Shown one piece after another: positions 14,001 through 26,673 of a stretch of 64,000 bases of DNA. Source of the DNA: Larix kaempferi (lineage: Eukaryota > Streptophyta > Pinopsida > Pinales > Pinaceae). The DNA is taken from the NCBI GenBank assembly GCA_027924585.1, contig BSBM01000712.1, forward strand, positions 1,002,001-1,066,000, in the 5' to 3' direction. The notes below the pieces were generated by a model. The model did not search any database and was not told the DNA's origin. It worked only from the letters and a program-made list of their open reading frames with translations. How positions within the stretch are numbered: the stretch's first letter is position 1; each line of letters opens with the position of its first letter. The position numbers and the translations under genes are program-made.

Positions 14001-15959
14001 AAATTGATATAATTAAAAATGATAAAAAAAAAATCAAAAAAATATAAATTAAACACTAATATTAATATATTTTATTATCAATAAAGATAAACCTCTCTCA
14101 AATTCTCCACTTATTGTTAAGTAACCAACAATAACTAAACACCCAGTAAACAACACTTTACACATTAAAAAAATATTATCAATTCCAAAAAAATAATTAC
14201 ATTAACACTTAATTTATTTTTTTAATATAATCTTAAAATAATATATTTTATTATTTTATTGATAAAATATATAATTATCATTTCATTCAAAAAATGTACA
14301 GTGGATCACTAACATGTAATCACTTCAACGTTATCATAATTTTAAGTCATCTCTTAAATTTTAAGATTCTTAATTACTTTATCTCCAAATCAAAATTTGA
14401 AGATTTTTATCCATTTTATTCATAACTATTTCACATATAACTATTTGTTAGGATTGATTAATTTTGATTTTAGACACGAATCAAATGATTTAGGTCACAA
14501 TACATGGTTTTAATAATTTAAGGTTTTATATAGAAAAATGTGCTTTCTAAAATTTGAAAATAAGCTTTCTATAATTGGTTTGATATAAGTTAATTGTAAG
14601 TTAGGAGTAAACGTTTAGTATCATTATTATTGTTGTCTAGGTTTAATAGTCATAATTATTTCAGATATAACTATTGGTTAAGATTAATTTTGACTTTACG
14701 AAATGAATCAAATGGTTTAAGTCATAACACATCATTTTGTGTTCTCTAAAATTTAAAAATAATTTTTTTATAATTTATTGATATAAATTGTTTATAAATT
14801 TAAAATTTTATTTATATATATTATTATTATTATTATTATGATATATATGTATAATAGTCTTAAGAAATCGATCACGTCTCATCCCGTATAAAACTAAAGA
14901 TACATTATCCAGTTCATGCCACTAACGACAATAAAACATTTGGGTACACGTCACCTTCTTATTAGGTGAAAAGTAACGATGTCAATCTCTTATTGGACCT
15001 CGTATTCCATGTAGTAAATGGCAATGACATAAGGGAACTTTTTATGTAGGAATAGTATGCTCCTTTACCATTGAGAGATCTAAAAACTTTGATAATTAAA
15101 GGATTAAGAAATATATATATGAAATTAATATTTTAAATTTCTTTTATTTTAATGATTGATATGATTTTATTATTGTATTTTGTTATTCATTAACATAAAG
15201 ATTTGTGAAATAGATTACATAGGTTAATTAATAAAATGGGACTCTATTGGTTTCACTCCGTCGCCATTTGATTTAAGGTACATACCTTACCTTATTAACC
15301 TATGCACTCAATTGTTAATATACAAATTATTCAAAGGTATAATAGTTTCAAGTAACAATTTATTCAAAGGTATAATAGTTTAATCTTGAATTGCATGCAG
15401 TTTATTGGTGATGTAAATGGAGTTTGAGTCTCTAGGTAGTCTCTTCTTCCATATTGCCAAGCTTGACATAAGGGGTGTGAGTTTGGGAGCATGCTTGATT
15501 AGTAATTTAACTAGGATTCAAGATAACAATTATGTTTTTAGTGGAAGAAATTTATGCAATTCTTAATAGATTTTCAATTTAGATTTTTTTTTTTATTTGG
15601 TTAGCAATGGCTCACAAATATAGAGGGGTTAAGTATGTTTGGTTTGATGTCATTAAGATTCAAAGAAGTATTTGGAGATGACATCACATGGTTGTGGAGG
15701 GACAAAATCTTGTGGTTCCCTTGAACCTTTAATAACATTATCAACATAAGGAGTGGGAGGGGACATTGATAACAGAAACACAAGAACAAGATTACTATGA
15801 TATTGAGATTAAAACATTCCGTTGAAACTTCACAATATGGAGAAGGAAATTATGACTTTCATATAAGTGCAAAGAAGAAAATTTCCAAAGCTTAACCTAA
15901 AAGTAAATCCATTAGTTTTATAAGTACTTCACAATTTGATTGTCTTGAATATCCCATGA
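14001..15959. other. AT-rich non-coding stretch
   Basis: No gene or recognisable element. Contains long A/T runs, a short TTATTATTATTATTATTATGA-like microsatellite near 14820, and repeated phrases (TATTCAAAGGTATAATAGTTT at about 15330 and 15360). Short open frames such as 15601-15789 on the minus strand carry no recognisable motif. Confidence 0.6.
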
Positions 15960-18900
15960 GAGGTACCTAATCTCCTTTTCATATAATTATTATGTAACTA
16001 TGGAACTTAGTGACAAAAGTTACCCACATCATCCCAAGCTAGAATTTAAGGTTTCCACAAAATACATTTTCCCAATGATACACCCAAGTGAGGGCACATG
16101 CTAGGAGATTCTACAAAAGAAGCTTAGGTGACAAAAGACACTTTTCATTGGACACAATTTTAATTTATTTGCTCTATGTAATGCTCGGTAGATTAAGTTA
16201 CTTTTAAGTCATTATGATCAGTAGTACACCTATTATGTTTTCCAATTAATAATTTGGATATACAATTTCAATATTTATTATTAAAAGGATAATATCTTTT
16301 TTTTAAAGACTATTTTGATCAATGTTATATATAATTTATATGTAATTCTTTTAATATATATATCTAATTTTTATTTTTTTAAAGAAAAATCATCTTTTAA
16401 TATTTAAAATCCCCAAAACAAATAATACAACAAATAAATTGTATTTTTAATAAAATCTATGTTATAAGATAATAAAAAAGTTATAACACTAAAATCAACG
16501 GAGTTTACTTAACTAAATAGTTTTTCTTCCCTTGTCACAATCTGACAATAAGATATTACAAAACAAAAAATTATAGCACTAAATTCAATACGAGTTTTCT
16601 CAACTTGTAGCTTCTCTTCTCTTCCCTCTATTGTCGAAATCTGACAATAGAGGAAGTCAACATTTTGATTATCCAAAACTCTATAACTTTTGGTTTGATT
16701 TTAAAATGGGGCAATCGCTTTAAGAACGAAGTTTTAACATTCATGGAATTTGAATCATGATGAAATTTTAACTATGTAGACTAATTTTAGTTATATGTTT
16801 AAGTGATTTTAAATTAATATATTTATTTTTAACTAGATAAAATATTTACTAAATAATAACATAATGATTAAAAAAATATTGATTTATAAGTATATGAATT
16901 ATTATCTTTATAATAATTATTTATGTTTTGCAGTAGTTTAGAGCTAAAATTACATATGATTAGCTAAGATCTCGTCTTACTTGAATAATGGTGATGAGTC
17001 AATTCGCATTTGCATATAGCAACTAGTGATGACTATCCTCATGTGAGTTTTGACAAATGAGTTATGATCTAGGTTTTTCAATTTTAAAAGAAAATTAATA
17101 TTATACACCATGTAGAAATGCAAGATTAACCCAAATCATGAATGAGCCTCATTAGAAACAAAACCAAAACAATATATTGATCTCTTATGCAAATAAAAGG
17201 GAATATCTTTCTCTTATAACAATGGAAGAGGCCCAACATTTTGGGCAGATAAGGATACCTACATTAGCTTAAATTAACAATGGGTTGTTGCATTGGAAAA
17301 CACCAACACCCCCCCTAAAAGAAACATAGGGTGTAAACAATGAGACAAAAATGGGTCCCAACAATGAGGCTTACTAAGGTGCCCATGCACAAGCTCTCAT
17401 AAGAGGAGAAAATGAGAAAATCCCATAGGATAAAAAAATCCTCTCCAAAAGAGAGTCAATCACCAATGCCGAAAATTCACATTACAAATTGTTGAGGCGA
17501 TGACAATTGAATGCACTGCATCCCCCCCCAAAAAAATGATCCTCTAAAATTGAGTCCCAACACCAAAGGCACGATTAGGTACTCAATTACAATCAAGTAA
17601 ACATCATATTTGGAGTGTCCCTATGGATACCAATCCATCTCGTCAGAGTGCATGGGTCACCAGCCGCTGCAAATGTTGATCCAGTATAGGAATCAATGTT
17701 GTTTACAAGACTCATATTAAAGACAATTTATTTCGATCAAAATGGTGAATAAAAAATCACTCAAGGGAGCATTGCATATCACCCCCCAACAATGCTAAAC
17801 TAGGTGAAAAAGATGATGGCAATGGATGTCACAAATGAGGGAAAACAATGGAGGTATGAGCTAAAAGTGGCAAAGATGACAAACAACCTCAGCAAGAAAC
17901 ACTCCAAAGTGGCGAGTTCCAAGAGATTGCAAAACAAGGCAGTACAATCCACAGAAACAAACATTTGGTGACACTCTAAGACTATCTGCAATAGTGGCAC
18001 ACAATCCACTACTTAAGGTGCAGAATGAGATGTACCATAAATAAAGTGGCTAGCTCCAAATGACTGCAAAACAAGGTTGGTCATTTTCAGGAATCAAATG
18101 CTTGGTGACACTCTAAAACTATATGCACAAGTGACACACAATCTACTACTCAAAGTTGCAGAATGAGAGGTACCATAAAACTGTCAAGGACACCAATACT
18201 TGCTATGGATCGCAACAAAAAATGCCATGTTAGGTACCCATTTACAACAGAGGGATCAAAATATATTCATTGATCTTATGAGAAAAATAACTATCTCAAA
18301 GACAAATCAAGTCAATCAATTGAAATAGAGGAGAATATTTTTTGTAGTTCCTCAAATTGTATGAGAAATGAAGACTTCAATGAAAATGTATAGAAAAATC
18401 ACGACCAATAAACTCTTTATAATAAATTTGCCAAAAAAAAACTATGCCAAAAATCTCCAAAATATTTGCTTGCTTGTAAATTATGGTAGCCAAGAGAATA
18501 GATCCCTGGTCTCATCCATAGAAACAACCTATAAACCATTTCAGTCTAGCATAAATCTGACTCAATGAAGATAAAAGATTTTGGAGCTTACTCAGCCTTA
18601 CAAACAGTTTTCGTAGAACAATGCATTGCCAATAGATGTGAAGCCTTTTGCATGAAATGTGGCTCAAAGGCTCAGAATTAATGCATGGTGAATTAAGCAG
18701 AGGAACAATCGCTGGAAGTTATGAAACTAAAAAGAAAATTCGAATTCGTTTGAATCCCTTGAAGAAAGGAAAGATGCAACCCAAGCATGTTATACAAGTG
18801 CACAGTGTAGATCAGTGATACAATGAATGTCGATAATCTAGTTTATGAATGTAGCTACTAGGTCCAGTGAGAAACTCTGAGCTAGCAGTATTGAAACACA

Positions 18901-19660
18901 AATTTGAGCAAGTGTGTTGATTAAACAATTAAATAATATCTTTATAATAATTATTTATGTTTTGTAGTAAGACCTAAAACTACTTGTTAAGAGCTTGTCT
19001 ACTTTGAAAAATGACGATGAATCAAGTTGCATTTGTTGATAGCATTTAGTGATGACTACCTCCATGCCAATTTTGACAAATAAGTTATAATAGGCTTTTC
19101 AATTTTTGAAAAAATCTAATACCATACACCACACTAAAAATATTTGTAAACTCTAATAATATTATTTATTTAAAAATATTCTCTCAAAATTATTTATTAT
19201 CTATAATTAAAATTAAAACATTTTCTCTTATTTATTAACAATCCTCAAAATTAAAACCTAAACTTCTACTATGTCCACCAAATTAATGATCACACTGAAC
19301 AAAATACAAAGCCTATATTTGATAACTATCTTTATTCCAAATTTGACAAGTTTAATAGTAAGAACATGTTCTTTCTAAAAGTCACAAGTTAGAACCAATA
19401 AGAGGATTACAGTATAGATATCGCCATAAACTTAGTAGTCAAATCTTTATATGTCTGAAATCTTTGTCTTACAAACATTATACTTTAAACTCATTTATTA
19501 TTTATTTATAGATATATTAAAAATCTTATCTTATCAACATAAACTTTAAACTCATTTATTATTCATAAATGAAGAAAAATTACATATTAATCCAAAACTG
19601 TAAAAAGTCAAACAAAAAAATATATAAAGTTTTAATAGTTATTTAAATAAAATTAAGTTA
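15960..19660 (-). mobile_element. Decayed LTR retroelement copy P1
   Basis: Same order of sequence as 53155-57250 (P2), so both derive from one ancestor. On the minus strand a polypurine tract (forward CCCCCCCCTA, about 17309-17317) directly precedes TGTTGGTGTTTTCC (forward 17295-17308), as at a 3' LTR start. A block of about 200 bp occurs twice (16905-17115 and 18940-19135), which fits an LTR tail left on both sides of a 1.8 kb interior. The TGTTGG start is common in Ty1/copia elements, but no pol motif survives, so the superfamily is open. The interior has a tandem repeat of about 150 bp near 17895-18180. Confidence 0.5.
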
Positions 19661-20503
19661 AATCTTTTATTTTATAATATTATTATTCCTGCCCAGGCAG
19701 GGACATACTTTTTGTTGGAAGCAAAGTCTATTGATTTTGTAATATTGTATTGCTTTTTTGTAAAATAAAATTTAACAAAGTTTTGTAATATTTGTATAAT
19801 TTTAATATTAAATATTATATTGTTATGTTTTTTTATATAAAATTTAATAAAATTTTATAATATTTATATAATTTTAATATTAAATATAATATCTAAAAAA
19901 TTAAATTAAATTTAATAAATTTTAAAATATAATAAATATAAACTTTTATATATATATATAATTAAAAAATATTATATACTCATATAATATATCTTGTAAA
20001 TATAAACTTATTATAACATTTTAGCAATGGAATAATATCTTGTAAATATAAACGTATTATATATATAAGTGGTGAAGCACAAGATTTTAAAAACATTTTA
20101 GCAAATAATTAGTCGGGGACGGAATAATAATTTTCGTCGTCTTCAAGGGTTTATGGAGATTTATACAATAATCCAAGTTTAATGTGGAATGATGTTTATA
20201 AAGGTTAAATTTAAAATTTGATTCAAGTTTTGGTTCAAAAATTTAATTTAAGAAATTTTTTATTATAAAATTAAAATATTAAGTTTAATAATGTATTAAG
20301 AAAATATTAAAGGTAGTGTCGTTTATTATAATTTAGTTTTTTAGTTGTTAACTTAGGATAGGTGGTGAAGTTTATCATAATCCAAGTTTAATGTAAAATG
20401 ATGTTTATAATCGGTTTAATTTAAAATTTAATTCAAGCTTTCGTTTAAAAATTTAATTTAAGAAGAAAAGTTTACTATAAAATTAAAAGATTTAAATTTA
20501 ATA
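19661..20503. repeat. AT-rich stretch with tandem duplications
   Basis: Contains a two-unit duplication of about 145 bp (20165-20310 and 20378-20520, both starting ATAATCCAAGTTTAATGT). Shorter duplications lie at 19735-19900 and 20030-20060 (TCTTGTAAATATAAAC twice). No gene is visible. Confidence 0.65.
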
Positions 20504-20738
20504 ACTTATTAAAAAAATATTGTCAATTTCTGTTTGCTCATTTCGTTAAGGTATGCGTCTAGTTAGCAAGGCGACCTGAGTTCAATTTTCTTTAGGGGTG
20601 ACTTAGTTGGAAGACGACATTCAAAAACTTAGTCAAGTTAAGGCTGGTGCGGATGCCCCTTGGTAGTGGTTTCTCAGACCACCACTCTGCAAGTCAAGGA
20701 GATTGGAGGAAACAAAAAAACTTATTAAAAAAATATTG
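20504..20738 (+). mobile_element. tRNA-related SINE with 19-bp target-site duplication
   Basis: The sequence ACTTATTAAAAAAATATTG occurs at 20504-20522 and again at 20720-20738, flanking a GC-richer body of about 197 bp that ends in an A-run. This is the signature of LINE-machinery retroposition. The body carries GAGTTCAATTTTC (near 20578-20590), one base off a B-box core, and upstream TTCGTTAAGG, which may be the A box. The body end TTGGTAGTGGTTTCTCAGACCACC is unlike the other two SINEs here, so it is a different family. Confidence 0.8.
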
Positions 20739-20904
20739 AAAATTGTGAAGTTGATCATAATTTAGTTTTTTTAATTATTAACTTGTAGTGATGATAATGA
20801 CCAGTCTAGATCCAAATCCTAGGCTCTATCCAGGGCAGAGAGGGATCAAATTTTTGTTTATGGCCAACATGTTAGGAACAAACGCTACTTTTACTTTGTA
20901 TTAT

Positions 20905-21185
20905 TCTTTACAAGATCTCCCTCATATTTACTTTTTACTTTGAATTATTCTTTTTGTTTATGGCCGACAATATAGACAAACATGGACATACTTACAAGAT
21001 CTCCCTCATATTTACTTTTTACTTTATATTATTTTTTTTGTTTATGACCAACAATAAGGACAAACATGGACAAACATTACAAGATCTCCCTCATATTTAC
21101 TTTTTACTTTGTATTATTCTTTTTTGTTTATGGCAACCAGTAAGGATAAACATGAACAAAAGTTACAAAATCTCCCTTATATTGG
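20905..21185 (+). repeat. Tandem repeat of about 85 bp, three units plus partials
   Basis: Units start TTACAAGATCTCCCTCATAT at about 20910, 20992 and 21080, with a diverged fourth near 21162. Each includes a TTTGTTTATGGC...GACAAACATGGAC phrase. The open frame running through it (20954-21280) is a by-product of the repeat. The array is also the left edge of repeat R1, and R2 begins inside the equivalent third unit. Confidence 0.85.
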
Positions 21186-21835
21186 ACTCTAGAGCGCCTC
21201 TCAACGCAATTATTAGCTATTATATAAAAAATAGGGTTGATTTTGAAAAGATAAATACTCCTTATGCTTCTTTTCACTAACTGATTTAAACATTTCCTAA
21301 TTTGGTTTTTATAGATCTTTCTAATTAATTGAATGCTATGAAGTAAAATTGGAATACGAAATAAAATTGTTCATTAAAGTTGATAATTTTAACCATTGTA
21401 TTATTTATATAATAAACTTTTAATTAACACTAATAATTATGAAGAAATAATCAAATTGTTTGATAATAAGTTGTCAAATTCCAATTTTAATGTAAACGAT
21501 AAAGTCAAATTGAGATATTCTTATACATGAAGAATTATGGATTTTTGCTTGATTATTTCTACTCCATCTATAAAGACATTAACTAATAATTAATAATTGG
21601 GCACTTAACAATAGGGCAATTAATTGAATGATGTGGAGTATAATTGAAATTTGAAGAAAAAATTGTTTATGAAAATTTGATAATTAATTATATTATTTTT
21701 ATAAAAGCCAATTGTTAAATTTTATTATTATTGTAAAGAATAAAAATTAAATTGAAATTTTTTTTCAATATAAAAAAAAGTTTCTTACTATTCATAATAT
21801 GAATAAAAAAAACTACATAATATACTTATTTCATG
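21067..21835. repeat. Direct repeat R1 (left flank of block X1)
   Basis: About 769 bp, nearly identical to R2 at 29470-30229. It begins in the third unit of the 85-bp array at GGACAAACATTACAAG and ends near ACATAATATACTTATTTCATGA. It has no coding content. R1 and R2 bracket block X1 plus 290 bp of unique sequence (21836-22123). That is much longer than any transposon target-site duplication, so a replication or recombination event is more likely than simple insertion. Confidence 0.85.
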
Positions 21836-22123
21836 ACCAGTGACCTCACTACAAACTACAAATTGTTCTCACTTGGAATATCAAGTATTTTTGTCTTCCG
21901 GTGAGGCCAGTGACCTCATTTAAGCATCTGTTATCTCTTTCATTGCATTCTTCAATGACTAAATCCTTTCTTATCTTCATATTATCTCATTTCTACCATA
22001 AATGTGCAGGTTGCGAACTTGAAGAAGGATTTTTTGAGTAGCAGGCAAGAGGTTTTGCCCAATGGAAGCTGCTTGAGATCCCCAAACTCATGGGAAGCCA
22101 TGAGCAAGAGCCTCAAATCATTA

Positions 22124-23643
22124 TTCATTCAAGGACCTTCATTCAGCAATGCCAGGATCTTTCCATCAAATATCTTTCAAACCTAGATGCAAGTGTAAAT
22201 GTCGAGGGGGCACATGGACATGTCGAGGGGGAAAATGGACGCGCCATGACACATGGGGTCCCAAGTCATTGCATTGGAAACAAGGGCGGCGTTAATGCAG
22301 AGAGGAATGAAGAAACAGTTAATACGCTGGGGTGGGCGAGCTCGGAGTTCTTTACTCCCCTTGATGTAAACTTCCCTTCGTCGCTGGGAAGAGGAAACAC
22401 AGAGTACCACCAACATTAAACCAAGAAGATGGACTGCGGGGATCCCTCATGCAACAACCCCAAGCTCCATCTCGAAGCACACAGAAATGGAGGAAGGGTC
22501 CATCGTCCTCATTTGCAACTACTCCTGGGTGTCTACTGAAGGATTCATATCCCAGTGAATTTCCTTTAGCTGTGCCTTGACAATGTCGAGACCACGTGGT
22601 ATTTCAAGAAGAAGCGGGGCTATCCGTGGAGCCGGTCATGGAGCTGATAACACTAAGGATAAGGAGTCTATGAATAGTTATGCGGACAATGTTTTAGGCC
22701 CGGTCCGTTGCCTGATTGATGACTGGGAAGCGAGCAGAGTTGCTGAAATATTAGCCTCTAGAAGCCATGGAAACTAGATAAATTACTATTGGTTGGTTAA
22801 AAACATGATGGGAAATCTGGTGGAATAAACGATAGCCAATTGGAACACAGCCAAAACCTCAATCCTGGACATCAGATCCAACCTGGTTCAATTGGACGAG
22901 AAGCTTGTTATCCTGGACTCCATATTTTCCGAAGGAAAATACTCCATGGAGCATTGCACTGTCATGCGAGAAGACACTGAATGAGATGGTGTCGCAAGGA
23001 ATGTGGAGGTCTCAGCAGTTGGTGGTGTTGTAAGGAAATTTGAGGTCTCTGCTACCATTGGTGTTTCAAGTAATATTGAGGTCTCTGCTGCAGATGAGGG
23101 TGAACCGTTTGTCGCCATGGCCACACTGGACGCTCCTTGAAATTTGACTGACTTCCCCATACCGTCTACCCTTGGGCCCCTAGAGTACAAGCGAGTATGT
23201 GAACATGAATATGGTAGTGTCTCCCCTCTTCGCAAAGCTAAGCCCCTGTCTCCCAAGATCCCACCCTCAAGTCTGGGGCGCCGATTTATTATGCAGCTTC
23301 CCAATTTTTGAAGAAAATCCAAACTCTCCTCATGCAGAAGAAAGCTCCTAGGATGGCCATGGTGGTATTGGGCTCACTATGTGATTTTCATTTTTTTGTT
23401 TTAATCTGCTACATAGTCTGTTATTTTGCCAGTTAATCACTCTCACTATGTATGAACAATGTTGGGACTCTCACTCCGCCTAGTCTCCTTGTACATGCTC
23501 TTTTTGTAAAGATAATAGTCTCTTTAGCATTTTTTAGTGCCTTGGGTGGTGGTTTCACTACCTCGAACTACCTAAGCTTGTAGAAAGAAATGTACTTTTT
23601 GGTTCTCTTTTTTAATACATAGTTGTAGCATTACAAAAAAAAA
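22124..23643 (+). pseudogene. LINE 3'-terminal part in X1, with two unrecognised open segments and poly-A end
   Basis: Equivalent to 37743-39276, which follows the RNase H end of the LINE at 33720-37723. One segment (22126-22419) reads through a cysteine-poor, Gly/Asn-rich frame. A second starts at ATG 22577 with an Arg-rich head (MTMSRPRGISRRSG) and stays in one frame, with a few stops, to about 23400. It includes repeats of the form EVSA..GV and ends in a Trp-rich patch (GWPWWYWAHY). The block ends with an AT-rich 3' UTR and an A-run at 23636-23643. I do not recognise the proteins. A shared TAA stop after NLVE shows the frame was already broken before duplication, or that two ORFs are present. 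Confidence 0.5.
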
Positions 23644-24037
23644 CCATTCATGAGTTTCGATGATAATGATTGGGATTAAGTTTGGCATTACAACATCAAG
23701 AAGCTTTTACTAGGAACAATTTTTTGAACTAGAAAGTACCAACAATTTTATTTCAATTCATGTATTTTTATTTGGCTAGTTGTTAATCTAGTTATACATT
23801 TTTAAAACTAGAACAAGTAATTTGTATTATAAACAACTGAATAAAATCAACATAAAAAATTTACATCATAGCGGTTCAAAAAATACGAATAGAATTTTTG
23901 AAAGTGCTATCAAATCCATATATAGTCATCCAAAGTTTTAAACAAATCCCATATGACTAGCTACTACAATACCACTGTAGATTTTAGCATATTGACCTAT
24001 CAGTAGTTGGAAAAAGATAAACATAAAAAAACTAAAA

Positions 24038-25084
24038 TTAGGTGGAGCTATGTCCACTATCCATAACCTGGTCATATGCATTTTCATGAACATGATCATT
24101 TGAGATGGAAATATTCAATGTTGCATGTGTGGGATGATGGACCTTGGTGCCTTCATTATCCTTGCTTTCGAAATTGTAAAAAATTATGGATTGCTTCCCC
24201 GCTAAAAGATCCTGATGTCTTTCCAGGGTGGTCAAAATTGTATCCGCTTGAGCATCACAAACATAGACATTCACTTCCACAATATCAAGATGAGAATCTA
24301 AACAAGACGTATGAGTTGAAAGTTGGTGAACAACCAGCTCAGCATCTTCCAAACATGTATACAAGGTAGGTGTATGGGCTATTATTTGATGAGTAACTTC
24401 AATCAAACCTTCTATCTGCGAGTTCATATAACACAAATGACCATGAATATTTTGTATGTTTGTGTGAGCATCTCTTATCCCATTATATAGCTCTTGCAAT
24501 TTTTTCTCAAGATCCATTGCAAGTTTCATAATTACCCAACAAAACAAATCCCCAAAATTTTTGGATTCCCAATATTTCCAAATTAAAGAGAGGGTTGGTC
24601 CGGAACTCAACCTACAAATTATTTCTTGCATAATATCCTCCTCACTCCCGACATAGTCTACAACAAGATTTGTCTCCCCCAATGCACAGGGGAAGGCATC
24701 GATCTCCTTCGAAGTTACTAAATCCCAGGATTTCCAAATTAAATACAAGGTTGATCTTGAACCCAAACCAATAGATTAATACGTGAAAAATGTCTTCCTC
24801 ACACCCAACACTATTTGCAACAAGAAGCGACTCCCCTATGGTGCAAGGGAAGGTGTCTATATCCTTTTCATTCTGCAACACCATCTCCAAACAGGTACAC
24901 ATGCCAGACCTCTCCCCCTGAAAATATGTTCTTGAAAATGAGAAATGATGGTGCATAGAGAGGAGGTATCATTTAACATTATATCACAGATTGTCCTCAT
25001 GGCAAGGTTTTCTAGAGGAACCTCCATGCATTGGCCATCATTTAATACAAAATGGATTAGCCGAGCGTAATTGAGAAGCTGCAT
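24038..25084 (-). pseudogene. Gene a, X1 copy: unrecognised protein with coiled-coil-like C-terminus
   Basis: The minus strand reads in three overlapping frames from ATG 25084 to a stop at 24038, so frameshifts or unrecognised introns are present. The best segment (24766-24038, 242 residues) ends with a long helical, heptad-like stretch (about residues 84-190, rich in Leu/Ile/His) and a short acidic tail. Upstream, a unit of about 145 bp is tandemly duplicated (24592-24735 and 24738-24880). Both units encode a FPC..GE..LV...VG.EEDI pattern. No known domain was recognised. It lies divergently from gene b, with the palindrome module between them. The function is unknown. It could be a transposon accessory protein or a captured host gene. 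Confidence 0.45.
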
Positions 25085-25156
25085 TACACAAGAATCTTAG
25101 AACCCTCTACATGCACAAGCTTGTCGTTGAATTTGCCAAACGGGAGATGGGTCAAG

Positions 25157-26034
25157 GGTGAATCCATGAAGATGGGTGTCTATTTTGGGGGGTCTTATGA
25201 GAAAATAAATCTGATTTTTTCATGTTTTTCAACTTTGGGCGAACAAAAGTGATATTTTTGTTTAGAATTTCACTTTTCAGTAAAAAAAAAACTTTTAGAG
25301 AATTATGCTATCTTTCTATTCAATATTTTTTCAAAGTTTTTTATTGATATTTGATATGTAAATTTGGAAAATGTTTGACAATATGTTATAAAATGAAAGG
25401 ACTAAAAAATATTCATTTTTTTTTACGGGCCTGAAATCATTGTTAAACTTGTGTTTTGTAAAAACGAAATATGCTATGATAATGTACACAAAATGTACTA
25501 AGGAATGACTATAATTTTGTAACCAATGGATCTATTTATTAATTATTATATTGTTTTGAATTCGATCAATGGGGAAAGCTTGTCGATTTTCAACATGTTT
25601 TTTTTTATGGGACATTTATCCCAATTTACACTAAAAATAAAACATCTAAGAATACCCTTTTGAAGTAGACACTCCAATTAACAACCCCACATTTTTTTCC
25701 ATTTTTTTATGGTGTATTTTTAAAGTTATGGATTGTTCATTTCACCGCATTTTGAAAGCGATGAAACCAAATTGGACACATGTTAACAAAAAAAAATTTC
25801 AATTATCAGATCTCACCTAAACACAACAAAATCTATACCAATGGAGAGTAGATTCAATGAATAAACTAATGGTATCAAGTCCGACAGTCGATTTGCACTG
25901 TAACAGATGGTTTTTCCCTTCTGAAAATAGAGAAGCCTGAAAACAGTGAAGTTTTCAGGTATCAGATAGTATTCGGCCGAATAATTGTTTTCCGTTGGCA
26001 AACCGTTAAATTTAATAAGGGTTGTTCGGCCGAA
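25157..26034. promoter_or_regulatory. Palindrome-bearing module 1 (X1)
   Basis: Conserved boxes in order: GGGTGAATCCATGAAGATGG (about 25157), AGAGAATTATGCTAT (about 25296), AATACCCTTTTGAAGTAGAC (25651), GGTGTATTTTTAAAG (about 25709), ATGGTATCAAGTC (about 25868), then the palindromes ATTCGGCCGAAT (25971-25982) and TTCGGCCGAA (26025-26034). The same boxes with near-equal spacing recur at 47533-48510 and, reversed, at 62005-63029. The module lies between the divergent genes a and b. A promoter or protein-binding role is inference. An LTR origin is also possible because the third member lies in a gypsy LTR. Confidence 0.6.
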
Positions 26035-26184
26035 AAACAAAATGCAAAAAATTTATGTCGGCAAAAAAAAAAAATAATAATAATAAATAAAAATAAAAAA
26101 TAAAATAAAATTTGAGATTGTAAAAATAAATCTAAACGAGTCATTATTTTGCATATCTTTTTTTCGCAGAGGTCTTTATAAAAT

Positions 26185-26520
26185 ATTTTTGAAGGGGTTT
26201 TTTCAAAAGAGATTTCTTTCCAAGGGGTTTTTTCAAAGGATATTTCTTTCCAAGGAGTTCTTATTTCTTTACAAGGAGTTTTTTCAAAGGAGATTTCTTT
26301 CCAAGGAGTTTTTATTTCTTTCCAAGGGTTTTTTTCGAAGGAGATTTCTTTCCAAGGAGTTCTTATTTCTTTCTAGGGGTTTTTTTCGAAAGAAATTTCT
26401 TTCTAAGGAGTTCTTATTTCTTTCCAAGGTTTTTTTCTTCAAAGTAGATTTATTTCTAAGGAGTTTTTCTTCAAAGGATATTTCTTTCCAAGGATTTTTT
26501 CTTCAAAGGACTCTTACAAA
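26185..26520. repeat. Minisatellite of about 51 bp (with 30-bp variant units)
   Basis: Repeats of AAGGGGTTTTTTCAAAGGAGA followed by TTTCTTTCC and AAGGAGTTCTTATTTCTTTCC. Some units lack the second half, giving a 30-bp period. The Phe/Leu/Lys-rich open frame across it (26189-26530) is produced by the repeat and is not a gene. It sits directly upstream of gene b, with a matching array in X2 at 41805-42130. Confidence 0.9.
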
Positions 26521-26673
26521 ATTTTTATAAGGTGAAGTAAATTTCTTTTCATGTTTTTATAAATGGTTGAAAGTCTCAAAAAAAAATTTAGTAACTGTTT
26601 TTAAATCTTAATTTTTTATTTTTTTACTATAAAGTGATGATTCTTTAATTTAACCTCTACAAATTAAACAATC

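Noticed and set aside
20954-21280. 108-residue open frame with repeated NDKHGQ words
   Set aside because: It is produced by the 85-bp tandem repeat.
22888-23322. 144-residue Ser/Thr-rich minus-strand frame, also at 38519-38953
   Set aside because: It is antisense to the more continuous plus-strand frame of the LINE tail, and the poly-A end supports the plus orientation.
26189-26530. 113-residue Phe/Leu/Lys-rich open frame
   Set aside because: It is generated by the 51-bp minisatellite, whose period is divisible by three; there is no independent sign of coding.
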